From Tolypothrix tenuis PCC 7101 (GTDB taxonomy: Bacteria > Cyanobacteriota > Cyanobacteriia > Cyanobacteriales > Nostocaceae), in NCBI RefSeq assembly GCF_002368295.1, contig NZ_AP018249.1, positions 228,326 to 292,325 of the forward strand: a stretch of DNA of 64,000 nt. Direction: 5' to 3'. Both the position numbers and the translations under genes were made by a program. How positions within the stretch are numbered: position 1 is the stretch's first letter; each line of letters opens with the position of its first letter. The notes below the pieces were generated by a model. The model was given only the letters and a program-made list of their open reading frames with translations. It searched no databases and was not told the DNA's origin. Positions 57,701-64,000 of the stretch are shown piece after piece.

Positions 57701-60277
57701 CATCAATTATTTGAAGTTCAGGTAGAAAAAACACCGGATGCAATAGCAGTAGTATTTGAAAATCAATATTTAACTTATGATGATTTAAATAAACGTGCTA
57801 ATCAATTAGCCCATTACCTCCAAAATTTAGGAGTTAAACCAGAGGTAGTAGTAGGCATTTGTATTGAACGCTCTCTAGAAATGGTAGTAGGATTATTAGG
57901 GATTTTGAAAGCTGGTGGTGCTTATCTCCCCATCGATTCAGCTTATCCCCAAGAACGCATCAATTTCATGTTAGCAGATGCTCAGATATCTATATTATTA
58001 ACCCAAGAAAAACTACTACCAAAATTGAGCCTGCAAAATAATGTACAGATTATTTGTTTAGATAGCGACTGGGAAATTATTGCTCAACAAAGTATATATA
58101 ACCCAGTTAGCAGGACAATAGCAGATAATTTAGCTTATATCATTTATACATCTGGTTCCACAGGGAAGCCTAAGGGTGTGATGATTAATCACCGTGCTAT
58201 TTGCAATCATATGTTATGGATGCAAACGACCTTTGCTTTTCAGGAAACAGACACAGTACTACAAAAAACTCCCTTTAGTTTTGATGCTTCGGTTTGGGAA
58301 TTTTACGCACCTTTATTAGTCGGTGGAAAGTTAATCATTGCTAGACCTGGTGGTCATCAAGATGTTAGTTATTTGCTGGAAGTGATTAACCAACAACAAG
58401 TAACTATTGTGCAACTTGTGCCATCATTGCTGCAAATGCTTTTAGAACAAGCAGGAATTGAAAAATGTGATTCTCTTAAACATATCTTCTGCGGTGGTGA
58501 AACTTTACCTTTAGTACTGCAAGAAAGTTTATTGAGCCGACTAAATGTGAATCTGTATAATCTTTACGGCCCAACTGAAGCTTGTATTGATGCTACTTTC
58601 TGGACTTGTCAAGCCGAAATAAATCAAAAGAATGTCCCTATTGGTAGACCAATTCACAACGCAAAAACTTATATTCTTGACTCTAATTTGCAACTAGTAC
58701 CGATTGGTATTCCTGGGGAATTGTACATAGGTGGTGCTGGACTAGCCAGGGGATATTTCAAACGTCCAGAATTGACCGCTGACAAATTTATCGCTAACCC
58801 TTTCAATCATATAAAATCAGAGCGTCTTTATAAAACAGGTGACTTAGTTCGCTATCTTCCCGACGGTAATATTGAATTTTTAGGACGCATTGATAACCAA
58901 GTTAAAATTCGCGGTTTCCGCATTGAACTAGGAGAAATTGAAGAAGTCTTAAATCAGCATCCAGATGTACTCAATGCGGTGGTAATTACTAGTGTAGATG
59001 CAGTAGGAAGTAAAAAGTTAGTTACATACATTGTCCCCGCAACTGAGCAACTTACCTCAGTAAATCAGCTACGGAACTTCCTGAAAAGTAAACTTCCTGA
59101 TTACATGATTCCCAGCAACTTTGTCATTTTGGATACTTTACCTTTAACACCTAATGGCAAGGTTGATAGAAAAGCCCTAGCTTCACTGAATGTAGAAACA
59201 AAAATTGCATCCAGTAAACAAATTTTACCTCGAACACCATTAGAATATAAATTAGTAGAAATCTGGGAAGAAATACTACAAATCAGCCCTATTGGTGTAA
59301 CTGAAAACTTCTTTGATTTAGGCGGCCACTCTCTCTTAGCAATTCGGTTAATAGCAGCAATTGAAAAACGTTTAGATTGTAATCTACCTGTTGTTGCTTT
59401 ATTCCGAGAAGGTACAATCGAAAAGATAGCAGCTTTAATAGAGCAAGAGCGGACAACCAGCGATTTAGATGTTCTAGTTCCTCTACAAACCAAGGGAAAT
59501 TTACCTCCCTTATTTCTCGTGCATCAAGCCGGTGGTTATGCTCTTTCCTACTCCTTACTAGCTCAAAATTTAGGTCAAGAACGTCCAATTTATGGACTGC
59601 AAGCTCATGGCTTAGATGGTAAACAAGCGCCTTTAGAAACCATCGAAGCAATGGCTGCTAGCTATATTAAAGCAATTAGAGCCATGCAACCTTCTGGGCC
59701 TTATTTATTAGGTGGTCACTCTTTGGGAGGACTTATCGCCTTTGAAATCACAGCCCAATTAGAAGCTATGGGTGAACAGGTAGAAAATCTGTTAATTATC
59801 GATACCCATCCACCATTACCCACATTAGAAATTGAAAGTTCTTTAGAAGATGATGCTGCTATTCTTTGCTTCTTAGTTGAGCAAATAGCTATTCATTTTA
59901 ACACAAATCTCAAAATTCCCTACGAAGAACTATCCAGCCGCAACCAAGCAGAGCAATTTCAGTATGTACTAGAAATCTTGCAGCAGTCTGAAGTTATTCC
60001 CCCTGATTCAGGGCAAAATTTAATTGCTGGGTTAATTAACGTTTACAAAGCTAATGTGCAAGCAAGTTTGCATTATCAACCGCCAACTGTTAATGCTGAT
60101 ATTTCACTTTTTAAAACTGCATCATTGGCAGAGAATTTTCCTGATGATCCTACTGTAGGCTGGAGCGAATTAACCAAAGATAAAGTGCGCGTTTGTTGTT
60201 TAAGCGGCGAACACCAAACGATTTTGCAAGATCCTCATCTGCAAAAATTGGTAGCAGAAATTAAAAAGTGTTTGTAA
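51776..60277 (+). CDS. Terminal NRPS, C-A(Thr)-NMT-PCP-C-A(Gln)-PCP-TE; modules 8-9 and release
   Basis: 2833 residues from ATG 51776; a TTG two codons earlier is less likely. The N-terminal DIELLELLLEEDGI looks like a docking helix. Both C domains are L-accepting (HHIIADAWS near 168; HHIIADGWS near 1646). A1 (about 495-950 plus its end near 1380) has DFWNIGMVHK (Thr) and is interrupted by an N-methyltransferase (about 955-1270; LEIGCGTGMILLNI near 1023). PCP1 Ser1459. A2 (about 2000-2470) has DAWQFGLIDK (Gln). PCP2 Ser2519. The thioesterase (about 2565-2833) has Ser2649 in GGHSLGG. Predicted: N-methyl-Thr and Gln, then cyclising release, matching hassallidin positions 8 and 9. The first C domain accepts an L- or achiral residue, fitting Gly from the previous NRPS. 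Confidence 0.94.
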   Translation: MNYSEIDDIELLELLLEEDGIKQDTEQFLIPRRSLKEAPLSFQQRRLWFLYELEPTSSAYNICSVFSLQGLLIVEALQQAFRELQQRHESLRTTFTNFDGEARQIVHPNFLTEISLEDWSYRPLTETEPEIFHIGRSEADYTFDLATGPLIRARLFRLTPQQYILTLTLHHIIADAWSIGVILQEIAVLYQLAIKGDKTGIPELKIQYADYAVWQQEKYNPLTLADSLNYWEKQLSELPILQFPIDFSRPRLQTFRGDLVKFELPNHLTKNLRTFSQKSDATLFMTLMASFQALLSRYTGQEDIPVGTSIANRPGFDAEKLIGFFVNMLVIRTDLADEPTFRSLVNRVKTTLLEAFEHTEVPFETLVERLNIERDTSRNPLFQIAFTLLNSPLPNFGIDDLEISILANQEAARFDLELFITESADSLHGVLSYNIDLFRRETVERLARHFCQLLESLVTQPDTPVSRLSFLLPEELAPLVPVQAQETFSVTSCLHEVFNQQVKLRPQQTALIFATEKLTYEQLNHRANQLAHHLINRGVKPESRLGLWLSRSLDLVVAILAILKAGGVYVPFDPDYPSDRIAYMLEDSQVAVLLTHTQFQTQIPPHQATTIFIDNCEVELATQPTTAPSVLVHPDNAAYIIYTSGSTGKPKGVVVTHRHVVRLMLATEKWFKFNAKDVWTLFHSCAFDFSVWEIWGAFFFGGRLVIVPYLVSRSPEEFYNLLCDQKVTVLNQTPSAFRQLMQAEASLGREGELELRYVIFGGEALDLASLEPWFERHDEEFPLLVNMYGITETTVHVTYRPIRLRDVKQRLGSLIGKPIPDLSLYILDRHCQPVPIGVIGEMYVGGAGVTRGYFNRPQLTAERMIPNPFHNSKPERLYKTGDLARFLYNGEIEYIGRNDHQVKIRGFRIELGEIEAVIKRHPGVRDALVIVREASQEDMRIAAYIVPKNQIPDQENLTREQTEEWQYTFNETYQETDTETDPDFNIIGWNNSYDNQPIPAAQMRQWLDNTLARIQALQPQRVLEIGCGTGMILLNIAPQVESYWGTDFSQAAINRLTNIIQNQSLSHVRLFSREAINFANIPTSDFDTIIINSVAQYFPSLEYLQQVIAGALQVLAPGGSLFIGDNRSLPLLNYFHSSVAFFQAADNIDRENFQIQVNRLAEAESELVIDPNFFINLTQVFPNIAAVEVHLKAENNHNELTKYRYDVILHKSGAEQNDIVEAVWQDWENANLQLDDLRHKIIEVGAIGWRGIANARLIKDAAIWQWLQGINSNINSHTIKELREFINQLDLQSAIEPADLYTLAQEIGCEVNISYSPDSNHQYFDVCFYPQTNGKCRSPLMPISNKILHQVANYYAINPLKARFAKTLISQLKAQAREELPEYMCPASFVLLESFPLTPSGKLDRRALPAPDREQEISRESFVQPTTPTQTKLCHIWSDVLGIEQIGIADDFFHLGGHSLLATKLVSRIREEFNLALPLRTVFEYSTIAGLAAEIERLAEGNNISNALLDIIPQVSDRQNLPLSFSQSRLWFLDLLEPHNPAYNIAVAFRLDGKLNREALQQSLQTIIQRHEVLRTTFDNQDGVPIQVIHPTYPVPLIVTELQQAEQLQELISQAITTPFNLRSLPLLRVHLYQLAEDVHVFVLVIHHIIADGWSLGLMIKELSLSYTAFCQGEVAKLQPLPIQYADFAHWQRTTFEQTQLQAQLAYWKQKLAGKIEVLELPTDYPRPAIARYQGGTVSFTINREISAAFQKLCEGQGATLFMGLLGVFSTLLMRYSGQQDFLIGTPIANRNRKQVEELIGFFVNTLVIKTDLSGNPDFTNLLLRIKEETLKAYAHQDVPFERIVEEIQPERNLSHNPLFQVMFVLQNAPMGKLELPQLQLTPLELEQVTAKFDLTLLMTETEQGIQGQWEYRTDLFDVTTINRMVGHYQTLLEAIVANPQKCITALPLLTATEQHQLLVNWHNTQVDYSQDISLHQLFEVQVEKTPDAIAVVFENQYLTYDDLNKRANQLAHYLQNLGVKPEVVVGICIERSLEMVVGLLGILKAGGAYLPIDSAYPQERINFMLADAQISILLTQEKLLPKLSLQNNVQIICLDSDWEIIAQQSIYNPVSRTIADNLAYIIYTSGSTGKPKGVMINHRAICNHMLWMQTTFAFQETDTVLQKTPFSFDASVWEFYAPLLVGGKLIIARPGGHQDVSYLLEVINQQQVTIVQLVPSLLQMLLEQAGIEKCDSLKHIFCGGETLPLVLQESLLSRLNVNLYNLYGPTEACIDATFWTCQAEINQKNVPIGRPIHNAKTYILDSNLQLVPIGIPGELYIGGAGLARGYFKRPELTADKFIANPFNHIKSERLYKTGDLVRYLPDGNIEFLGRIDNQVKIRGFRIELGEIEEVLNQHPDVLNAVVITSVDAVGSKKLVTYIVPATEQLTSVNQLRNFLKSKLPDYMIPSNFVILDTLPLTPNGKVDRKALASLNVETKIASSKQILPRTPLEYKLVEIWEEILQISPIGVTENFFDLGGHSLLAIRLIAAIEKRLDCNLPVVALFREGTIEKIAALIEQERTTSDLDVLVPLQTKGNLPPLFLVHQAGGYALSYSLLAQNLGQERPIYGLQAHGLDGKQAPLETIEAMAASYIKAIRAMQPSGPYLLGGHSLGGLIAFEITAQLEAMGEQVENLLIIDTHPPLPTLEIESSLEDDAAILCFLVEQIAIHFNTNLKIPYEELSSRNQAEQFQYVLEILQQSEVIPPDSGQNLIAGLINVYKANVQASLHYQPPTVNADISLFKTASLAENFPDDPTVGWSELTKDKVRVCCLSGEHQTILQDPHLQKLVAEIKKCL

Positions 60278-60282
60278 CTACT

Positions 60283-60314
60283 GGAGTTTAGACTAGTTCC
60301 CGATGCGAAACTCC
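60283..60314 (+). terminator. Weak stem-loop after the final NRPS gene
   Basis: GGAGTTT (60283-60289) pairs with AAACTCC (60308-60314) across an 18-base loop, starting six bases after the NRPS stop codon. There is no T-run after it, so it may only slow or process the transcript. The rest of the 322-base gap (60278-60599) holds no supported gene apart from the hairpin at 60563-60590. Confidence 0.3.
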
Positions 60315-60562
60315 AAACCTTTAAGGCAATTAATGTATATCAAATATAAGCGCTCCCACGCATAACTTCAGCAGGTGTAGTACATTTGCACGTAAACTTT
60401 GGCTAAGGAACCAAATAAATAAGAATAACAAGGCACGACTTCGCAAAAGTGTTGCGCGACATTACCTACGAAAAATCCTTGCTGTGAGCAGATCATCGAT
60501 TTCATAGAGTAAGTGTTTCTTAGTTTTTTCTTTCTCCAAAACTGGGTGAAGAAAAGAGCAGT

Positions 60563-60590
60563 GTAGCTCTTGGTGCGAACCAAGAGCTAC
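60563..60590 (-). terminator. Perfect 12-bp hairpin, likely terminator of the ParM-like operon
   Basis: GTAGCTCTTGGT (60563-60574), loop GCGA, then ACCAAGAGCTAC (60579-60590): a perfect 12-base-pair stem. On the minus strand it lies nine bases after the stop of the small gene at 60600, and is followed by a T-rich stretch (CTCTTTTCTTC). It could also block read-through from the NRPS side. Confidence 0.6.
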
Positions 60591-60599
60591 CCCACTTGC

Positions 60600-60905
60600 T
60601 TACAAATCAAAATCAAGAGTAAAAGTTTCGCCATCTGAAGTTTCTTGAATTTCTTGTGTAGATGGCGTTGAAGTAGACTGTTCTTCTAGGTTTTGCTTTG
60701 TAGCATTAGGAGTAACAACAGGTGTATATGTGACTGCTGGATATATCGGGAATGCACCTTTTTTAAACGCAAAATAGCAATCAATGATAAAGTAAAGCGT
60801 CTCCAGGTAACTTTTATCTAATTGTTGTGATTCTGCAAATATGCGTTCGCGGTAGCTGTCTTTGATGCGAATTTTTTCTGGGGTTGAGTCTTGTTTATCT
60901 GCCAT
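60600..60905 (-). CDS. Small partner protein of a ParM-like actin gene, possibly ParR-like
   Basis: 101 residues, 22 bases downstream of the actin-like gene. The N-terminal half (about 10-50) reads KIRIKDSYRERIFAE then a helix LDKSYLETLYFIIDCYF; a basic strand followed by helices could be a ribbon-helix-helix fold, as in ParR-type partition adaptors. The C-terminal half (about 55-101) is low complexity, rich in Thr, Pro, Gln and Glu, with the acidic end GETFTLDFDL, which could bind the actin filament. The gene order actin then small DNA-binding adaptor is that of type II partition loci. I cannot confirm DNA binding, and the family is not recognised with confidence. Confidence 0.55.
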   Translation of the reverse strand: MADKQDSTPEKIRIKDSYRERIFAESQQLDKSYLETLYFIIDCYFAFKKGAFPIYPAVTYTPVVTPNATKQNLEEQSTSTPSTQEIQETSDGETFTLDFDL

Positions 60906-60927
60906 CGTTATCTTCTACAAAGTATGC

Positions 60928-61690
60928 TTAGGTATTCTTTTTGACAATTGCTTTAGCCATTTCTAATAGCCCAAAGGCATTAGCTTCTACCGGATTATCT
61001 AGAATTCGGAACCCATTCTTCTCTAATAACTTCTTAAATCCAGGTAACAGACAACCGCCACCAATCGCCCAAATTTCGTCTCCAGCGTGTTTGGCATCAA
61101 GTGTGAGATTCACAACTTTCTTCAAGTATTTTTCGTACCAGTCCTTTAAACAAGCACTGTAGACATCTTTGATATCAATATCACGGCTATACCTGGTATG
61201 TCCCATTTCTAGACAAAATCGAATTTTTGATGGGTCACCGATTTTACCGCCATTAAGATGTTTCATCTTTTGGGAGATATCCTCTATGAGGACTTCTACA
61301 CCTGTGGGATAAGGAGTGTGAACTTCACGCTTACCTTGGCTGTAACGAGAATACAGAGTGGTACCATTGCCAAAGTCCAAAACAGTTAATTTTGGCGGAA
61401 GTTGTTGCCCAAACAATGCACCCATTCCCTCGGGGACGACTTTGAGCACTTCTATCTTGACCTCTGAAACTTTGCCAGCAAGTATTGGTTGGTATTCACC
61501 GTTGAGTACTTGTTTCAAGTCTTCTGCCAAAGCGACATCATGTAAGCTAACGACTAACTTTAAATGCCAAGCTTTACGGTGTGGCAGATGTGCCAATGCA
61601 CCCAATAATGTAATCAGTGCATTATTGACTTTATTTTCATTGCTGTCGGTATTGCGTTCAAAATGATAACCCGTACGAAAAGCAGATTCG
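60928..61690 (-). CDS. ParM/StbA-family actin-like protein, 3' exon of an intron-split gene
   Basis: The C-terminal 254 codons of an actin-like protein. Motifs are VVPEGMGAL, the phosphate loop VLDFGNGTT (about 130 residues from the exon start), and the adenosine motif WAIGGGCLLPGFKKLL near the C-terminus. The N-terminal part is missing because a group II intron precedes it. The apparent open frame up to 61836 reads through intron domains V and VI and is not protein. The splice junction predicted at 61691/61690 falls inside a codon. StbA/ParM proteins form filaments that separate plasmid copies; related genes also occur on cyanobacterial chromosomes. The 5' exon should lie beyond the window end. 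Confidence 0.8.
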
Positions 61691-61767
61691 GTAGAGTCGA
61701 GGGAGAGTATTATCTCTCGCCCCTCTCTGTTAAATCTGGACGTGCGTATTTCTACGCATCCAGCTTC
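61691..61767 (-). ncRNA. Group II intron domains V and VI
   Basis: Domain V: the AGC triad at 61765-61763, CTGGA (61763-61759) pairs with TCCAG (61740-61736), GCGTA (61757-61753) pairs with TACGC (61748-61744), closed by a GAAA tetraloop (61752-61749), with the expected three-base bulge. Domain VI follows as an AGAG...CTCT stem with a candidate branch-point A at 61697, and the intron ends in AC at 61691. Confidence 0.8.
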
Positions 61768-61847
61768 CGATATTCTTAGACATAAACTATTTATTGGCTG
61801 TTCTCTCGTCCCAAAACGAAAGGGGTTTTCGCGCACAAGAGTCTCGG

Positions 61848-63425
61848 CTAATTTTCGTTCTGTCTTTTGCTCATGTGGATATAATCGTGACAGCTTTCAT
61901 GTACGACTATCAGATTTTTATCTTTCCAGTTTCCATGATTGCCATCTATGTGATGTAAATCTACCTTTTCTTCTGAGGTCAATTTATGACCACAGTATCC
62001 ACACGTATGGTTTTGCTTTCGTAATAGTTTTGAGGTTATGCCGTCGTATAATTTATTGTTCCTTTGAGACCAGTAAATCAAATCTCCATCAAAGGGTGAT
62101 TTATTTCCTTTGACTTTGATATGGGCATTTTCAGAGTAAGAAACCGCAGGGAAGGCTTGTTTTACGAGCTTTTCGGCAGTTCGCCTATCAAGCTTTGTTT
62201 CTTTATTAAATACCTTGAATGCTCTGTAGTTCATGTGCCACAGTGAAAATCGTGACCCATCCATTTTGCAGAACTTGTGGTAATTTCTCCAACCTCTAAC
62301 TATTGGAGCTAATTTCTTAGCCTTGACCTTAGCACCATAATTCGAGTTATTGACGATTCTTTTAACTTTCTTACGGAATGCTTTAAAGTTTTCCTGTGAG
62401 GGAAAACATTTTAACTTCCCGTTTTGCTGTACTTTGAATTTCCAGCCTAGAAAGTTAAATCCATCTGTCGAGGCGGTTAGCTTTGTCTTTTTCTCGCTGA
62501 CTTTTAGTCCTCGTTTTGCTAAGAATTGGCTGATTTTGTCAAGTATTTTGTCTGCGTTGTCTTCCGGTCTGAGAAAGAACACCATGTCATCGGCATATCT
62601 AACACAGGCTTTTACTATTTTTGTGTTAGGCGTATTGGGCGTTACCCTTTTGTTTTTGTCTTTATGATATTGATGTAAATCTTCAATACCATTTAGGGCG
62701 ATATTTGCTAGTAATGGGCTGACCACTCCTCCTTGTGGTGTGCCTTGTTCGGGGAATTCGGGGTTTATCCCCGCCTTTAATGCTCGGAAAATCCCCGTTT
62801 TTAACCTTTTGGGGGCGATGAGGTTTTCCATTATGGTGTTGTGGTTTATCCGGTCAAAGCACTTTTCTATGTCTAGCTCAAGGATTCTTTTTGTGATGCC
62901 ATTACTTACGGATGACAAGTTGTTCGCTATCTGCTTTTGGGCATCGTGGGCAGAGCGCCCAGTTCTGAATCCATAGCTATGTTCGTGGAAAGTTGCTTCG
63001 TGTGCTGGCTCCAGTGCATATTTTGCGAGGCATTGCCAAGCTCTATCCGCAATAGTGGGAACTTTTAGGTATCTTATGGAACCATCCTTTTTGGGAATTG
63101 GTATCAGTCTAAGTTTGTTGTGATACCAATCTCTTTGTCTGAGTAACAATTCAAGGTTGAATCTTTCCTCATAGGTTAGGGCAAGTTTCCCATCAATACC
63201 CGCAGTCTTTTTACCAGCATTTAGCTGTGTTACTTGACGAATCGCCAGAAACCTAGCTGCAAAGGATTTCAGAATCAGCTTTTGTAGTGACCTAGCTTTG
63301 CGCTTGTCTCCAACTCGAACAGCTTTAAACACTCTTTTTTGTAAGCGGAAAAGGTTCGCCCGGAATTTCTTCCAGGGTAATGATTTCCAAGATTCACTAG
63401 TAATTTTCTTACTGTGCCTAATCAT
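61848..63425 (-). CDS. Group II intron reverse transcriptase-maturase with HNH endonuclease
   Basis: 525 residues from ATG 63425. The reverse transcriptase (about 50-330) has TAGIDGK, LKVPTIADRAWQCL, YGFRTGRSAHDA, QGGVVSPLLANI and the catalytic YADDM (277-281). Maturase domain X includes APIVRGWRNYHKF (about 360-375). The C-terminal HNH nuclease (about 470-525) has CGYCGHKL, VDLHHIDGNHGNW and HESCHDYIH, with the paired cysteines and histidines that bind zinc and metal. It is intact with no internal stop, so the intron may be mobile. It splices the intron RNA and copies it into a new DNA site. A common class in cyanobacteria. Confidence 0.95.
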   Translation of the reverse strand: MIRHSKKITSESWKSLPWKKFRANLFRLQKRVFKAVRVGDKRKARSLQKLILKSFAARFLAIRQVTQLNAGKKTAGIDGKLALTYEERFNLELLLRQRDWYHNKLRLIPIPKKDGSIRYLKVPTIADRAWQCLAKYALEPAHEATFHEHSYGFRTGRSAHDAQKQIANNLSSVSNGITKRILELDIEKCFDRINHNTIMENLIAPKRLKTGIFRALKAGINPEFPEQGTPQGGVVSPLLANIALNGIEDLHQYHKDKNKRVTPNTPNTKIVKACVRYADDMVFFLRPEDNADKILDKISQFLAKRGLKVSEKKTKLTASTDGFNFLGWKFKVQQNGKLKCFPSQENFKAFRKKVKRIVNNSNYGAKVKAKKLAPIVRGWRNYHKFCKMDGSRFSLWHMNYRAFKVFNKETKLDRRTAEKLVKQAFPAVSYSENAHIKVKGNKSPFDGDLIYWSQRNNKLYDGITSKLLRKQNHTCGYCGHKLTSEEKVDLHHIDGNHGNWKDKNLIVVHESCHDYIHMSKRQNEN

Positions 63426-64000
63426 GCTCTACTCCAAGTCGCGTTTTCTGAATACCTCAGAGCAGTTACGCTCTGTCCTACCCGATACAAGGGAGTTCCG
63501 TATCTCGTCTTACCTACTGTGGGTTTTCGACCTTTCCCCAGACCCTTATACCGTTTTTACTCGTTCCGTTCTTTCGATTGTTTTGATGGTTTAGGACAGT
63601 CCAGTTTGCCTATCCTCTCCTCAGAGATTGCAGCTATTGTCGGCGTGATGCTGCGAGAATAAGAGGATGTAGTCTGCATTTTGTTTTTCAGGTTGCAGCT
63701 TTACACTGAGACATTTTTCTAGGACTTGTTTTATCCATGCCATCTCCCCGTTAGCACCAGTGTGGTCTTCCTGCTTAACCTCTGGTTGTGCCCTGTTCCC
63801 AGCTTCAGCCTCCATAATTCCGAGTATGGTCACTGTGGGCAGATAGGGAGTCACTTGTCTCCTCAAGGGTAGGACTTGCTTTTCTAGGTTACTAGGCTCA
63901 CCTACATCAAAAGAACAGTTATATAATTTGAAAGCAGCTTTCAAATTATGCTCTAGCCATACCTCCCTTAATAGGGGTTCCTGCTAGAAACGAGCCGCAC

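Larger units (their letters stand above)
61691..64000 (-). mobile_element. Group II intron inserted in the actin-like gene
   Basis: The intron has an RT-maturase ORF (63425 to 61848), domain V and VI near its 3' end, and a probable 5' end GTGCGGCTCG reading from 64000 on the minus strand, which fits the GUGYG consensus. The length would be about 2310 bases, normal for an ORF-bearing intron. It lies in the same orientation as its host gene, so splicing could restore the mRNA. The 575 bases 5' of the ORF have no supported gene and should be the RNA domains I-IV. The exact 5' boundary touches the window end and could extend further. Confidence 0.85.

Noticed and set aside
61691..61836. N-terminal extension of the actin-like gene up to ATG 61836
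   Set aside because: This stretch encodes the intron's domain V and VI and lies after the maturase stop; the frame is open by chance. The real exon starts at about 61690.
63621..63944. 107-codon minus-strand frame upstream of the maturase
   Set aside because: It lies in the 5' RNA part of the group II intron, has no family resemblance and no ribosome site.

Overview
This window is from a filamentous, probably heterocystous cyanobacterium (Nostocales). The evidence is the frequent HIP1 octamer (GCGATCGC), the heptameric CCCAATG repeats typical of Nostoc/Anabaena, a possible NtcA box, and the family make-up of the genes. It is secondary-metabolism DNA edged by mobile-element debris. Family names and comparisons with known pathways are from memory; no search was run.

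Left edge (1-600): a graveyard of broken transposase fragments on both strands with repeated IS5-like end sequences, and no intact element. PKS block (616-16358): three same-strand, tightly spaced type I polyketide synthase genes. The first, KS-AT-ACP, looks disabled: its AT has lost about 79 residues including the catalytic His, and its ACP has Tyr where the phosphopantetheine Ser should be. The second (KS-AT-MT-KR-ACP) and third (KS-AT-KR-ACP-ST-TE) have the same architecture as the CurL/CurM pair that ends curacin A with a methoxy group and a terminal alkene by sulfation and decarboxylation. An uncharacterised 335-residue protein follows.

Lipopeptide block (18002-60277): four NRPS genes with nine modules, an MbtH-like protein, two glycosyltransferases (GT32-like and GT2), an ABC exporter, an Asp/Asn beta-hydroxylase-like oxygenase, an SDR, and a frameshifted JmjC/cupin-8 gene. 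The central operon (oxygenase, then two NRPS genes) runs on the minus strand. Binding-pocket codes and condensation-domain types put the order as gene 18002 -> gene 39948 -> gene 28980 -> gene 51776. The predicted peptide is acyl-Thr-Thr-D-Thr-D-Tyr-Thr-D-Gln-Gly-NMeThr-Gln with thioesterase release. This is the residue set of the glycosylated antifungal lipopeptides called hassallidins, whose fifth residue is dehydrobutyrine. No fatty acyl-AMP ligase or loading ACP is present in the window.

Right edge (60600-64000, minus strand): an actin-like ParM/StbA-family gene and a small partner gene, as in plasmid-type partition loci. The actin gene is split by a group II intron that encodes an RT-maturase-HNH protein. 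Its domain V and VI can be read directly, and it appears to reach the window end.

How the parts relate: the NRPS block reads as one complete pathway apart from acyl activation. The PKS block ends in its own releasing enzyme, so it should not hand a chain to the NRPS. It looks like the tail of a separate, perhaps decaying, assembly line.
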